Positions 9,051 through 21,373 of a stretch of DNA of 64,000 nt are shown piece after piece. Both the position numbers and the translations under genes were made by a program. How positions within the stretch are numbered: position 1 is the first letter of the stretch; every line of letters starts with the position of its first letter. Location of the stretch: positions 29,846 to 93,845 of the forward strand of contig JASANC010004097.1 of NCBI GenBank assembly GCA_030248135.1, written 5' to 3'. The notes below the pieces were generated by a model. The model saw only the letters and a list, made by a program, of their open reading frames with translations. It did not search any database and was not told where the DNA came from. Source of the stretch: Theristus sp. LFF4_11 (lineage: Eukaryota > Nematoda > Chromadorea > Monhysterida > Xyalidae).

Positions 9051-12000
9051 GCGAAATTTCAAATATTTTACTTATGCTGCTTTCAAACAGGCCATGCTCA
9101 ATGCTCATGCAACGTTGATGTGAATATAGATAGCTAATTGGTGCTTTATGGGAGGGCCGCGCCCGCGCCGCGCACCTTGTTGTGCAGGGATGAAGCTGAA
9201 GCAGAGGTCTGGTGTCTGCGTGTCGGTGACAGTGAGTTCAGTTGATTGGTGCAGGCGGCAGGAATAACGGAGACGGGTGTATTGCGCTGGCGTGTGACGG
9301 GACGGCCAATCAGCAAGAAACACATCGAAATTTCACATCTCATCACATGATCCTCTCTTATCAAAGAAATCCTGCCAATGCCAACCTGGCTGTTGCGGTG
9401 CGGTTCGGACGCGGAGGCACGTTTGATCGGTTGTTCGGTGGCAGTCGGTCGCGATCACCTTTCGCTGTTGGAAGCCGATCTTCGGTTCGGTTGGGCTTCG
9501 GTGAAAGCTGAAATGTTGAAATCCGTGAAAAATTGCATCGTGAAGGCAAAAGTTGCAAAAATTGCAGCCACTTGCCAAGTTGTTTGGCGCTTTTTGCGTC
9601 GCCACTCGAAACGGACTGGCCGTGCGTGATTGCTCGCTTGCACACGTTTGCTCGTGGTCCGTTTCGTGTGCCTGTGGCCGTTCGTTTTCCTGTTGTTTCA
9701 GCGTTCAGCCAGCGGGCAGTGGTTGTTAATGACACGCATATATGCGTGGCCACAAGCCAACCCAGGCAGTGGTTGGTTGTTTTGAAAAAAAAACGGAATG
9801 CAACCTTCAGAATTGTACCAAAACAACAGGAAAATGGATAGTTTTTGATAAACCACCATTTTGAAATTTTGACAAAATTTTCTCGCTTTTGCGATTTTTC
9901 GAGCACCGAATTTTGGAAGAACCGAAAGAATAGATTTTCTTTAAAATAGAGGAAATTTGTGAATTGCTTGAAAATGTTGACAACTGGATTGGTTGCGTTT
10001 TGATTTGACAACAAATAGTCTGTTGCGACGCAAAATACAGTTGATCCAGTCTTTAGTGAATGCCAACCAGATATAATTTTGTTCCAAAAAGGGGATTTTT
10101 GAAATTTGTTCAAAATTGATCGAAGTCGATCAATTTTGATGGGTGAGTTGCTCACGGGAAACTCTCCATAGCTGCGCTGCGCCCTTAGCTCTGACACAAC
10201 CGAACACGAACACCGCAACCACGTGACCCAGTCACCGCAGTGTCATCATCACAGTCCCCGACCCATTGACAGGGGACACAGTTGCTGATGCTGACACCGA
10301 CTACAGAGCACCGTTGAACAAGCGTGCTGACTGCAGAACTCGAGAGTAGGGACCAGAGACGCCCGGCACGCTTCAAACCCTCTAGGCACGTCAAGCCCAA
10401 AACAACCATTGAAAGCTGCGCACCACTCCGAGTCGGGTCCAGCCGCTGTCCTGCCAAAGAGGGTTTGTCCGGCGGCCGACTACGTTTTCTCAGCATGCAG
10501 TAATTTGAAAGATGTTGAAAGATTGCGTTTTTATTCCCCCCCCCCCCATTCAAAAACATCATCTCCAAACAGTCCGGCATGGCGCTGGGACATGAACTGT
10601 CCGCGAGAGACGTTTCTTCAATGTTTCTTCCTTCTTCTCTGGTGATGTTTTTACAGTGCTTGAACTGAAGATGGCTGTTACGTGTTACGTGCAACGAAAT
10701 AACGTGCAAAGTACGAACAACAATGAACACAAGAAACAAAAACATGACAATTGACAAAAACAAAAAATGCATGCACTTCAAACGTAACAAACGAGACACA
10801 ACCGAGTAGCAGCCAGTTTCAGTTCAATCAAACTGCTGTTTTTGATTTTTGCCTTTACTTTCGTGATCTGGAGAAACACAAAAGAGATGTCTCTGGCAGG
10901 CAGTTCACATGCCGGCCTGTTTGCACCCCTGAAATTCTGGTTTGCCCCACTGCATGCTGAGAAAGTAGCGTTCCGCCCGGCCCAATGTGACACGGCAGCA
11001 GGGAGCGAGCTGCGGAGCAGAATATAACAGCCCCGCCGGATGGGAAGGACAGAAACGGCCATGTTGAGGGTCCTCCACACGCCTTCACCCTCCGGTATAG
11101 TCTCCCGCCGCGCCGCAGCCAACGCCGCTTGCCCAGGGTACGATGCAGCCGATGGCAACATCAGCAACCATGACCTCTGTGTTTGGTCAAGGCTGCTGAT
11201 GATGACACCACGCCCAGCGCTGTGGCTGGTGCGCGTCGTCATCATGTGCACGGCCATGGCAGAAAGGGCACCAAGACGTCGAAAAAAGTGAGCAACTGAA
11301 AATTTTCGGTGCTTGCGCAAGTGTTTTATGGCAAACCGGACCAATCACGTCAATTGATAAGGCATTCACCAATCACTGAGTGCCACCGCTGCAAAAAAGA
11401 AATTTCGTGATGTCAAAAAGAAATTTCTCAATTCAAAATTTGCCGTTTCTCTCGCCACTACGATTACCTGAAAGCTAAAGGAAACAAAATGTTATACTAT
11501 AAGCAAAACCGGTTTCTCGGTTTAAAAATGTTTGCATTTTGCTGGGTTTTTTTTAATTTGAAGCACGCCCCCACCGATTCCGATGGCCACAATGCCTCCA
11601 CAGTGAATAATTATTACATTGCAACGGGTTGGGGCACGGACGACGATGTTGAACTGGGGTTCAAAAAAGTGAAAATCTCATTTTTAATTCACATGAACTG
11701 CATCCCCATTCAAAATATTAAAAAATCAATCTTCTTTGCAATTGTTATATGATCAGCAAAGATCGGTTGTATATTTTGAACGACAGCTTCAATTTTACAA
11801 AAATTTCATTTACAGTCAAAGCAATTTTTACAAGCGTGCATAAAGCTTCAAAACTAGTTTCAAGTAAGAAGTGTAAGCAATTGGAATAGTGCAATCAAGA
11901 TATAGATTAGATACGATTGGAATAGATCAAGGATATCAAGAATCAAAATCAGTGCAATAGCAACCAAAACAGGTGCGTCATCTGAAACCGCTTTTTAAAC

Positions 12001-12362
12001 GTCGCAATTTATTTCGTCAAACGAAATGAACTGCCCTTGCGCCGTTCGCCGAATGTAGTGCTGCAACGCAAAAACTAACGAGCCAACCATTGCTCTGTTT
12101 ATGAATGAACTTCTTTATTGTTTGAATAAACCTTGTAGAATGAACATGTTGAAGTTAAAAAAATGTGTTTATATTACAGTATGGCTCAAAAACTTTCGTA
12201 GAAGTCAACTGGATTTGGCAAGTATTGTTTTTTGCCGTTTTTTTAGAGAACAACTCCAAACCCCAACCTTACAACGTGCTGGATTTGTTGACCCTCTGTA
12301 GAGAGACGAATGAAACACCCAGGACAAACAGCTTCTTGAACATTTCAAAATTTGTGTTTCTT
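9051..12362. other. Long region without a recognised gene (part GC-rich)
   Basis: I found no recognisable protein. The 9150-9700 and 10180-11300 stretches are clearly more GC-rich than the flanks and hold overlapping open frames on both strands (up to 285 and 204 codons on minus), but none has a family signature. A near-inverted pair lies at 10478-10501 and 10951-10972 (TTTCTCAGCATGCAGT and its complement). A C-homopolymer lies near 10537-10547. 11300-12300 is AT-rich and unremarkable. Confidence 0.4.
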
Positions 12363-15300
12363 TCATGGTATGATGATGGATAACCAAGGTGTTTGCAATA
12401 CCCGTGCTTTATTAGCGTAGAAAGCGTCCAAATGATTCGCAACCGATGGCAATGTGGTGTTGGAGGTGGAGGTTAGAGGTTGAAGCGATTGAGATGTGCA
12501 GCTGTGCAGCGATGCTGAGCGTAAACCAAGCTGACGCTGCATATTCTCGCCACTGAGGTACGAATCACAAGCACTATTGGTGGTGGTGGCATGCGAAGAA
12601 GAAGCCGGCTGCTGCAACAGAACATTCCACAACTTCTGCATATTATGTATTTGTTTGGATCCAAAAAAGTACTCACAATTTTGCATTTATTTGATTTGTG
12701 GTGACGATTGCTTTTTTCCAGTTTCTGACGATGTGCTTTCTTGGCGCTTTCCAACAACTCGGCGACTCCTTGTCGACATCGTTCCTGAGAAAAACACTGT
12801 TTCACAAAACTGCTAGTCAAAGGCATCAAGAAAAATCTTATCCATGAAGCGAAAAATTAAATTATTCGATTCAAGTGAAACTGCTACACGCAAAGTTTCA
12901 CTATGCAGAATAGAATAATCACTACACTATGCACGTAAAAATGCAGCACCGCGTTTCACTCAACGTTGCGTGCAATATTTTGTCGCTCATCATATCTTAT
13001 AAACTCTGTTGCATGAAACGTTGCGCGTCGTTTTCTCAATAAAAGTTGCATTTCGACGGAGCAAACAATAAACAACACTGCCTGGTCTTTTTTCGCAGAG
13101 CACCTGGGCATCAGTTTCAGTGCTGCCGATGCTTTCCTCAACAGAGTCCTCATTCTGCGCAGTCTCCAGACGTTTTACTGCGTCATAAATTTGCGAACTA
13201 TCTGGGATAGAAACGGTCTCCGTAAATTGGTGACGGTCACGCGGACGAGGCAGACGACTGGGGGCGTACAGCACGTCACGCATTGTGTCTTCGTCTTCGG
13301 TTGACGTCATCGACTGCAAAAATCAACATTGATTATTTTCGCATTTTCGATGAGTAAGTGATTTTCAATGGCAAATGTCGACAAAAACCAACTCGGCGTA
13401 GCTTACGAGCAGAGCAGCGTTCTTCTGATAATGATAAACGGACGGCGGTGACGTTGGCTGTTGAACAGAACCGATGGCGGTCGGGGTCGAAGCACCAAGT
13501 GGCACTGGCACTGGCCTTGCAACATTGCCACTGCGAAACACTCGTCATTGTTCTTTATTATCCACAGATTTTTTGTGTTACTTACTTTCAGTCAACACTC
13601 GAAATGAGAAGATGTCTCACGGTGTTACTGTGGGTGCGATTCGTGTGTTCAGTTGCCACTTGACGTCACCACCAGCCTGAGACCAGACGGGCGCTGCATG
13701 CAGATGCAAGCTCTGCGGCCCGCAACGTGCTTTTGGCAGAAAGACGTTGTTTATCTAAGGATTATAAAAAACGTTAGCAAGTACCTTTATAAGATTTTTA
13801 TGCTTCATTTTCGCTGGAAATTTCAACTTGCCACGTGTCGAGCGAACTCAATCATTTGTATGCTGTCGTGCGGCTGTGGAGTTTCTTCAGTGATGTTTGT
13901 CGATGCCGTGGGTGATGGTGAGCAGCTGTCGCAAGAGCAGCAGTTGCCACAGTCCACTGAAATTGGAACGAACGGCGTTGGAAAAGTCGACACTGACGCA
14001 CCTCGCGCTGAACGACGATATGGCTTCGGACGGCAGAGAACTTGCTCAAGAGCTAAAAAACATTGACAACATTTTGATTCAAGGTCAAGATGAACAGATC
14101 AAGAATATGCTGGTTGATAGTAGTAGAACAGGTGAAGCACGAACGTGTGTTGCGTTCAATCAACTCCAAGGTGCGCGGTGGCAGCATGAACGCTTTCTGT
14201 GTCCGCCATGGCGAGTGACACAAACCGATTGAAACACGCTGCTGATGGCCGAGGCTGACCCATCTGGTTCTGGATGGTCGCACGCGCTCCATTGCGTCTT
14301 TCAAGTCTTTGGAGTTCAAATTGGAGCGCACTTTAACTTTAAAATTGAAAAACAAAACTCGGACAAAATCATTAATGAAACCAACTTTCGACACCGCAAG
14401 TGAATTGTCGCTGTGCAACGTGAGAAGGCGGCGTGTTCACTGAACGGCTGTCGCTGGGAGCTGTGACAGCCGCTAACGTTTGACCGCTCATTAGTTCTTT
14501 CTCCTTGACGGAGTTATAACCGTTTTATTGGCGATTTGATGCGAACAGCAAAACAAAAAATGATGAACCAATATTTTATTAAAATAGCCATGAAATTCAA
14601 CCGACCGGCATCGCAAGTACACGGGCGGACGATGCAGATTCACACGGGGATACGGACTGATTTTGGCACACGGATCGATCACAGCAATTCAAACCTCCAT
14701 CATGCCCACGCGCCGTTGAATCTGGATTGCCAACCGAAGACTTGTGTGAATTGTCAGATGTCGTTGGCTGACAGCACTGGTGTTCCGTCGCTGGCTGTGC
14801 GAAAAACAAAAGCACGTTGAACTTGAACATTGCAGTTGAAACAAAAAAAACAGAATTTCAGTTTTCCTAGGATATGAGAACCAAACTCGTGAATATGTAT
14901 GCACGTCAGTTACGATCTGATCTACCACGGCCATGCGATTTCCTAAACCAAAGTAATGTCCACAAACTCGATGGAGCACCGCTTTCCGCAGATTTTTAGC
15001 GAATCGCTCTGGCTTTACGTGCGTATGCCGGTTTAGCGGAAAGGATGTCACTTTTGTGTGATGGTCAGACCGCACAGTGGTGGTGCATACGAAGTGCATA
15101 TGCAGAACTCATACGAACAAAAAAATCTATTTTTTGCTCTATTTACGTTGACTTTTGCTGACACATTGCGCATCAACTGTTCGTCGGATGGCTGACTTGT
15201 CAAGTGCTCCACGAGCGCACCGCTGTTTGAAGGCAGAGTGACACCGGCACTGCTGGCGGACGAGATTGAGTGCAACGCCAGCATTGGGGCGGTGGCTGGT

Positions 15301-15422
15301 TGAGCTGGACTCGTGTCGCTATTTTGAACGTCGTTTTGTTGAGCTAGCGTTGGTGTTGTTGAGCTTGCTGTGCTTATACTGAAACCGACGCTGAAGCCAG
15401 CGGCAGCAGAAATCGTGGGCAT
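12363..15422 (-). CDS. Unrecognised multi-exon gene, Ser/Thr/Gln-rich protein
   Basis: The last four exons are mutually phase-consistent: 13530-13407, 13313-13104, 12784-12677, 12635-12363 (stop TGA). They encode a Pro/Ser-rich segment, an acidic segment (TSTEDEDTMRDVLYAPSRLP...AVKRLETAQNEDSVEE), a basic probably helical segment (AELLESAKKAHRQKLEKS), and a Ser/Thr/Gln-rich tail. A likely first exon is 15422-15147, beginning MPTISAAAGFSVGFS and rich in Ser, Ala, Thr and Gln. Plausible further exons are 14794-14695, 14330-14260 (KDLKDAMERVRPSRTRW) and one near 14054. The link between 14.0 and 13.5 kb is missing from my model. Composition suggests a nuclear or regulatory protein, but I do not recognise a family and assign no function. 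Confidence 0.55.
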
Positions 15423-15604
15423 CGATAAATCAGTAAATTAGGTTGGCTGACTAAGCTGGGCGAGATGGGGCAACTATGGGAGACACGATGATGTGAACGA
15501 ATGCACAATTAATTGTTGGTGAAATAGAAATGTGGAAATTGTATACAGAAAGAAGCAGAAGCCAAGATATTTATTTTTGGTGACTTTAATTTGGTCGATC
15601 TGAC

Positions 15605-15883
15605 ATGGGGTGCAACCCGGAATTTGCCAAAATCAATTTCAGCAGTAGTTCGGAGGGAGAGAACGTCAAATACGAGGACACTAGCAAAGTTCAACAGGTT
15701 GGCGAATGGCTTGAATTTTATTGCATTTGTTTCAATATTTTTTGTTTTTATTTTCACTTTATTCAAATTCAGCTTTCAGCTGAAAGCAAACCAAGTCGTG
15801 TCATATCAAAAGACTCAACTGGCACCCAGCCAGAGACGGGGGAGTGCAGACAAATCTGCTCCTCTAGATCGGACATCGAGATG
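15605..15883 (+). CDS. 5' part of a possible N-myristoylated protein, unrecognised
   Basis: Two exons are proposed, 15605-15697 and 15773-15883, joined by a 75-nt intron with a good donor (CAG|gttggc) and acceptor (caaattcag); both are phase 0. The protein begins MGCNPEFAKINFSSSSEG. MGC-N-x-x-F with Ser at positions 13-16 is compatible with N-myristoylation at Gly2 and palmitoylation at Cys3. The second exon ends at a possible donor (GAG ATG|gttgtg). I could not find the next exon with confidence. An alternative minus-strand reading of 15.76-15.89 kb exists but has weaker splice signals. Confidence 0.35.
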
Positions 15884-17447
15884 GTTGTGTATTGTGATAT
15901 TTTAGGGCGTGTTGTGCAGTGTATTTCATCGCAGCAGATAATCATGGTGATCATAGTTTAGTTTGATGTGCTTGTTGCTGCTGACTAGCCAACTTGCCAC
16001 CAGCAAGATCAGCGTCCTGCGAGTGATGAGATGAGTAGAACCCAACCAATCAGCTTGTTTCGAACGACGATATCTCCGACGTGAGTGTGACGATTAATTG
16101 TACGCACCATCGAGATACAATTTCTGATCTTGTCTTGAATTGTGGCCGGTTCCCATATCTTGGCGTTGGCGGACAATGATTTTTATCTCGAAAGTAAAAA
16201 TGGAGTTGAGAACCACCCACGATTGAAGAGATTTTTTAGAAGCACCCCGGCCAAACAGCACATTATTGATTGCGGCACTATTTTTTTCAATCACATTCCC
16301 CCATCAGCGCAAAGCAAATGCATTGAGCCCGCAGATCGAAGAACAGAAGCTGGCTTTCAGTGCTGCCTCCGTACGCAGCTGCGATATTGCAAACCGCGTG
16401 TCGGCTTTATCGGTCTGCCGTGGTTGTGTGTGTTGTCTGCTGCCTTGAACATATCGAATCGAATCTAATCGCTTCGCTGAGAAAACGCCACGCTGAACAG
16501 AGACAGACGCGGGCTTCCAGAGCCACAGGCGCAGAGTGTGAGCCGATCAGTGGCGAAACAGCAGCAGCCTAACGAAAGCGCAGTCGGTTCGTTCTGATCA
16601 CGTATGGGCAAAACCAAACCAATCTTAGAATTGCGGCGGGGCGCTGCGTTTTTCGCTGCCGCACACAGCCAAATATACAAGCAATAATGTGTGTGCGTGT
16701 GTGTGTTGTTGTCTCGAAAAGCAGCACGCGCACCACGTGTGTGTATGGTGTGCATTGGTATGCGCGACCAGCGAGCGGTACACACCCATACAAATCGATC
16801 GATTTTCCAGGCTGCTCTGCGCGCGTCAACTTTTGCCCGACTGACTGGCAAAACTGAACGCACGAATATAGTTCGATAGATAGAACGAGCCTGCGTGGAT
16901 CTACGTCGTATTGGAGAGCACAGAGGCATTCGCTTCAGCGAGACGCCTGTTCACGCCGATGGCTGTTGTTGTATTGGCCTGGCCTGCGCTGCCTCTGTCT
17001 CCTTCGCTGCTTTGTCGTTCGCAGCAGTTTTCGAATCTATCTATCGCCTGTGCTCTATTGACGAGTATTGCTAGCGATACACACGTAAACGCTGTTCACA
17101 GCCAGCGCACACACAAACACACACACACACATTCACCGTAGCGATCACGACTGCGACATTATTGCAAATGAACGAAACGATATTTTCCAAATGCGCATCA
17201 GTCAGTCTGTTATTTTGCGCTTGTTCTACGTTTCAAATTATTCCCAGTTGTTGCTGAGATTATTGTGGCAAGCTGCTTTCACAAGCCACTCTTTGACGTT
17301 GATTTTTCTCTGGCTGTTACGGGCTCAGTGATCATCAAAAAGTGCTGTGATTGACAAAACATGTTTGCCGATTGTTCAGCGTTCAGCTCGCTTCGGATCA
17401 AGGCGTCTTTTCTCTTTGCAAATTGTGTTGTCGACGTGCTTTTAACT
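15884..17447. other. Intergenic or intron, no gene recognised
   Basis: No convincing exon was found. A possible minus-strand exon (IWEPATIQDKIRNCISM, near 16109-16160, donor ATG|gtgcgt) is suggestive but isolated. A (CA)n tract occurs near 17107-17130. 16500-17100 is GC-richer and may include upstream regulatory or 5' UTR sequence. Confidence 0.35.
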
Positions 17448-17682
17448 TACGGGGTAATAAAAAAACTACACCATAAAAATCGGCGCTGGCTCGCCAACGG
17501 GTGGATTGTTTGCGCTAAAATTTTAATCACAGATCACCCATAACTTTTTATTTTTTTGCGTTAAAATTTCAGCCGAATCAATCCACTAAAAAATGAATGC
17601 GATACAAAATAGTGAAAACGCGAAAAAAATAAATTTTCTCCCCAAAAAACAGTACGATGCGCCCAGCGGACGTCCACCACCA
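17448..17682 (+). repeat. Left terminal inverted repeat of the 17.4-19.9 kb element
   Basis: It pairs with 19699-19929 as described for the element. It is diverged by substitutions and small indels, so the insertion is not recent. Confidence 0.75.
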
Positions 17683-17835
17683 AGAGCAATTGCTGATTTT
17701 CTGCTGAAGATGACGAGATTGGCTGAATAGAGCCCGTTTTTCTGTGATAAGCATTTCAAGTTTCACAGAAATCTCGTGCTACAACCAAATTGTTCGGGCA
17801 TTGGGAACAGTACCGAAGGCGAAAGCAAATTTTCG

Positions 17836-18395
17836 AGGGGGGGGCAGTACCGTGGGCCCAAAAAAATTTTCGAGGGGGGGGGTATGGTACCGTGGGGGGG
17901 GTGCCGACCAAAAAGTGAGGGGGGGGGGTCCAACCTATGGTAACGTGGGACCCCCCCCCCCAGGGGGGTCCCATGGGGGGGGGTGCATTTTTTCAAAATT
18001 TTCTGGGGGGGGGGTCCACCCCCCCACCCCCCCCATGAAATTTTTTCGCTCAAATTTGAAAGGAAAAACGCTAAATTTTGCTGCAAAATCTTTGAAATAA
18101 CAATGAAGATGGTCAAGTTATCATATATTCAGCTTATATTATGGACTTTATAGACAAAAAATCATGATTTTCGAAAAAAAATTTAGGGTGTGCAGAAAAT
18201 TTTGGGGGGGGGGGGGGGGGGGTGGGGGGGGGTGTCTAGCAAATTTCGAGGGGGGGGGGGGGTGTGGATGGTCCAGTGTCAGGTTTTGGGGGGGTGGGTG
18301 TCGCGTGACCCGGGCCCCCCCACCCCCCCCCCCCCACGCGGAGGTCTCGGGTGCTCTGGGGGGGTGTACCCCCCCCCACCCCCCCCTCGTCTTCG
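17836..18395. repeat. Poly-G / poly-C homopolymer block inside the element
   Basis: G7 to G18 runs alternate with unique words, then C-runs appear on the same strand (17949-17960, 18308-18345, 18369-18386), so parts of the block are inverted relative to each other. It resembles the block at 8500-8890 in composition, though the spacer words differ. Run lengths may be unreliable in the assembly. Confidence 0.75.
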
Positions 18396-19698
18396 GTACT
18401 TGGGAACCGGGCTGGTGCTGCGCAAATCGAATTGTCAACAAAATGCACGAATTGCTCGTTTGCAAAAACACCGAACACCCGCTGCTCAGTGGTCCAATCC
18501 ATTTTTCACAAAATGCAGTCGAGCCACCGATTTTTCAGTGCAACAAAAACAGTGATTTCAGAGAAAATTGTGCCAGCAAAAAAAATACAAAAATTGTTCT
18601 TTTTGAAAGAAAAGAAACAAAAATTCACAGCAAAAAGCTGAAACATCTCTTTGAGCGCCGAGTGGTAGACGTGCATAAGGTTAGGGGCTTTGAAAAAAAA
18701 ATTTTTTTTTTAATTTTTTTTTTAATTTGGATTTTTTTTTCAAACTTAAAAAAAATTTGAAAAATTTTTCTTCTATTTTGCTCTGAAAATTCGATTTATG
18801 GCATAATTTTTTGAAAGTTCAAACCAAATTTTCTTCCCAACTTCTTTGTGTGCTTAGGTACATGTCATTATTTGGTCATTTTGACCGACGTACTCCATGT
18901 TTTTCGATTTGGATGACTTCTAGAGTCAATTTTTAGCGTTGAAATGACTTAACTGAATTGAAATATCGTTTCAGAAATCGTTTTCTTGCAACTTAGAACA
19001 TGTTTTTTCAGTCGGTGGTAGGCCATGAGATGAACATGATATTTTGTTGATTGGCGTATGTTATAGGTCTACAATGGAGTTGTGCGATTTATTGTTAAAC
19101 AATTGGAGCGGAGATGTTGGTTAATACCACATCACACGACCGTTTTTCAGATACCCGATAACATGGCCACATGTTAAAACTTGCGTGCTGAGCTAAACTA
19201 ACGTGTTAAACTTGCGTCTGTCAGTTGCCCGCAACGTGATCGCGAAATCATGGTACGTGTTTTCGATACGATGATTTGAAGAGTGGGCTCTCGCCATGTG
19301 GCAGATAGCATAGCTGGTTGAACCTGAAAGTAAGTGTCTTGGGGGGGGGGGGCGACCGGGTCGACAGGGGTTGCCGACTTAGCTACAGCAAACAGGAATT
19401 TTTGAACACAGTCAAATTTTGGTAATTTTCTAAAGAGGAACAACTAAGAACGGTTCAATATTCAAGTACACGTCGAAAATTGTCCTGTTTTACTGTTGAA
19501 AATGCAACGTTCCCTCTATGAAATGGACATAATTTCAATAAAACACGATTTTCGCTCTTATAGTTTTCCGGATCGTTCTGAAAATAGTCTAGATGAACTC
19601 AGCTCGACGAGACGCTTCGAACAAACCTAACTTGTAAAAAAAATTTTTTTTTTGCAATTTTTTTTAATTTAAAAAAAAATCCGGATTTTTTCCCCTAA

Positions 19699-19929
19699 CC
19701 CTAGACGTGCACCAAGCGCAGCGTACTGTATTTGGCGCGAAAATTCAATTTTTGTCGCGTTTTCACAATATCGTTTCGCATTCATAAAAAGTGGCCTAAG
19801 TCGTCTGAAATTTCAACACAACAAATGAGAAGTTATATGAGATGCTTGGATAAAATTTCAGTTCAAACCATCCACCCGTTGGCGAGCTGGAGCCGATTCT
19901 TATCATATAGTTTTTTGGATCACCCTGTA
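19699..19929 (-). repeat. Right terminal inverted repeat of the 17.4-19.9 kb element
   Basis: This is the inverted partner of 17448-17682, ending in GGATCACCCTGTA at the outer edge. Confidence 0.75.
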
Positions 19930-21373
19930 TTTCCGCTGTGTGGTGTTTTGTGCATCCGCTTCGAATGACACTGATTCACTGACTCATAGCCATGTAAACT
20001 CCGCCTGCTGTCAATCAGGAAAATTTTTGGTATTCGCTGATTTGCTATTACATGTATTTCTGAATCAAGCTCAATGGGGGAAAGCAGAATATGCGTGGCG
20101 TGCCAATGCGTGATGGTTGACTTTTCACCAATTTCTTGGGTTCATCAAGAACGAACAATAGCAACCATGTTGAATCACATTCGTCAGCAAAGCGTTGTTT
20201 TTTCGTGAAATGCTCGATTTATTTGATCAGCCTGCAAGCTTCAGTGCCGTCTCGTTCAGCCTTATCGATTCAGCTAACAGAATACAAAACAGCGTGATGC
20301 CACGTATCGGTGGGTAGTGACAGTGAAGGCATAACAAGTGAAGTGAGCACACGGCAAAGACAAGCCGATCGCAGTGATGTATTGATTGCCATGGGTTGCA
20401 CGCACACACGTCTTGGCATTCTGCTGCAGCCAGTGCTGACTGCTGCTGTTGCAATTGCAGCAACCAACCGTCTGCGCCTGCTGCACCCCAGCCTGCCATT
20501 ATTATAAGAGGTGCTCTGTTTTGTGCCACCACACCACCACGGTGCGTTTACTTTGCTGTCGGGGGTATCCGCGCCACTCGCTTCGCTTTTCTCGGTCGAT
20601 ATTTCAGTTCAGTTCAGTTCAGTTCATTCAATCCAGTCTTTTGTCGAACGACAGAATGAGAGATTGCGCGCTGTGTCGCACAATCATTGCACTGGACTGG
20701 ACTGGCAATTGCAAAACGCTGTTAAATTGTGTTCGCCGCACAACCAGATCGTTGCACAACGAAATACTCCACCACAAAACATGCTATTATCGATAGATTG
20801 GGCAACAGTATATGTGGTCTTCGTCATATACTGTCATTTTATTTGATTTTCTGTTTGTGTAGCTGTGTCATCGCTGTTATGCGCTGAATATGCGTTTTTC
20901 GTCTTGGTTCGATTGGACCTTTTATATTTTATCGTTATTGATGTTTCTCATGTTGGTTTTTTTCGCAATTTTACGTGTGATGATGCTCGAGCCGTGTATG
21001 CATTGCACTTCTTTGTCTGGTCTGGTCTGGTCTCTGGTGGTGTGCTTGTTTGATTATTGATTTGATTTGGCCACGTCCGTCACGTGCGTTCAAATCAATA
21101 AAGTCATTCTCTATTCAGTCAGCAACACTTGGCTGATATTGATTTGTCCAATATATTTTACATGTCTTTTCCATTGTTTTGTTTCAGGCTGGCAAATGGC
21201 GGCAGTCAGTCAGAGCGGCTGCACCAACACGCCAAACCGCACAATGTCAGCTTGACGCGTCCACGATTTTTGTTATGTTTTGAAGAAAAACCAGATGGAC
21301 TTTTGAGAAATTTGTTCGATCATACGTAAATTCATATTGATGTTACAAAGTTGAAGAACACGCTCTTTTTACA
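19930..21373 (+). promoter_or_regulatory. Putative upstream and 5' UTR region of the CUX/CASP gene
   Basis: No coding family was seen. A (TTCAG)n microsatellite occurs near 20603-20626. An acceptor-like tract (ccattgttttgtttcag, ending near 21187) lies before the start codon and could mark the beginning of a 5' UTR exon or a trans-splice site. The promoter itself cannot be located. Confidence 0.35.

Larger units (their letters stand above)
17448..19929. mobile_element. DNA-transposon-like element with about 230-bp terminal inverted repeats (Tc1/mariner-like, non-autonomous)
   Basis: The left arm 17448-17682 and the reverse complement of 19699-19929 align along their length. Shared landmarks in order are TACGGGGT/TACAGGGT, GCTCGCCAACGGGTGGAT, AATTTCAG, ATGAATGCGA, GTGAAAACGCG, CAGTACG and GACGT. 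The outer ends are TA...TA, and the right end reads as ...GGATCACCCTGTA, a common mariner/ITm terminus. The interior (about 2 kb) holds poly-G/poly-C tracts and AT-rich DNA but no transposase-like frame, so it is probably non-autonomous and has taken up other repeats. Confidence 0.75.

Noticed and set aside
9361..10218. 285-codon minus-strand frame
   Set aside because: Only the GC-rich half looks protein-like and the AT-rich half is Phe/Lys-rich filler. No recognisable motif on either side.
18164..18760. Gly- and Pro-rich frames over the poly-G region
   Set aside because: They are translations of G and C homopolymers on both strands and cannot be called coding.
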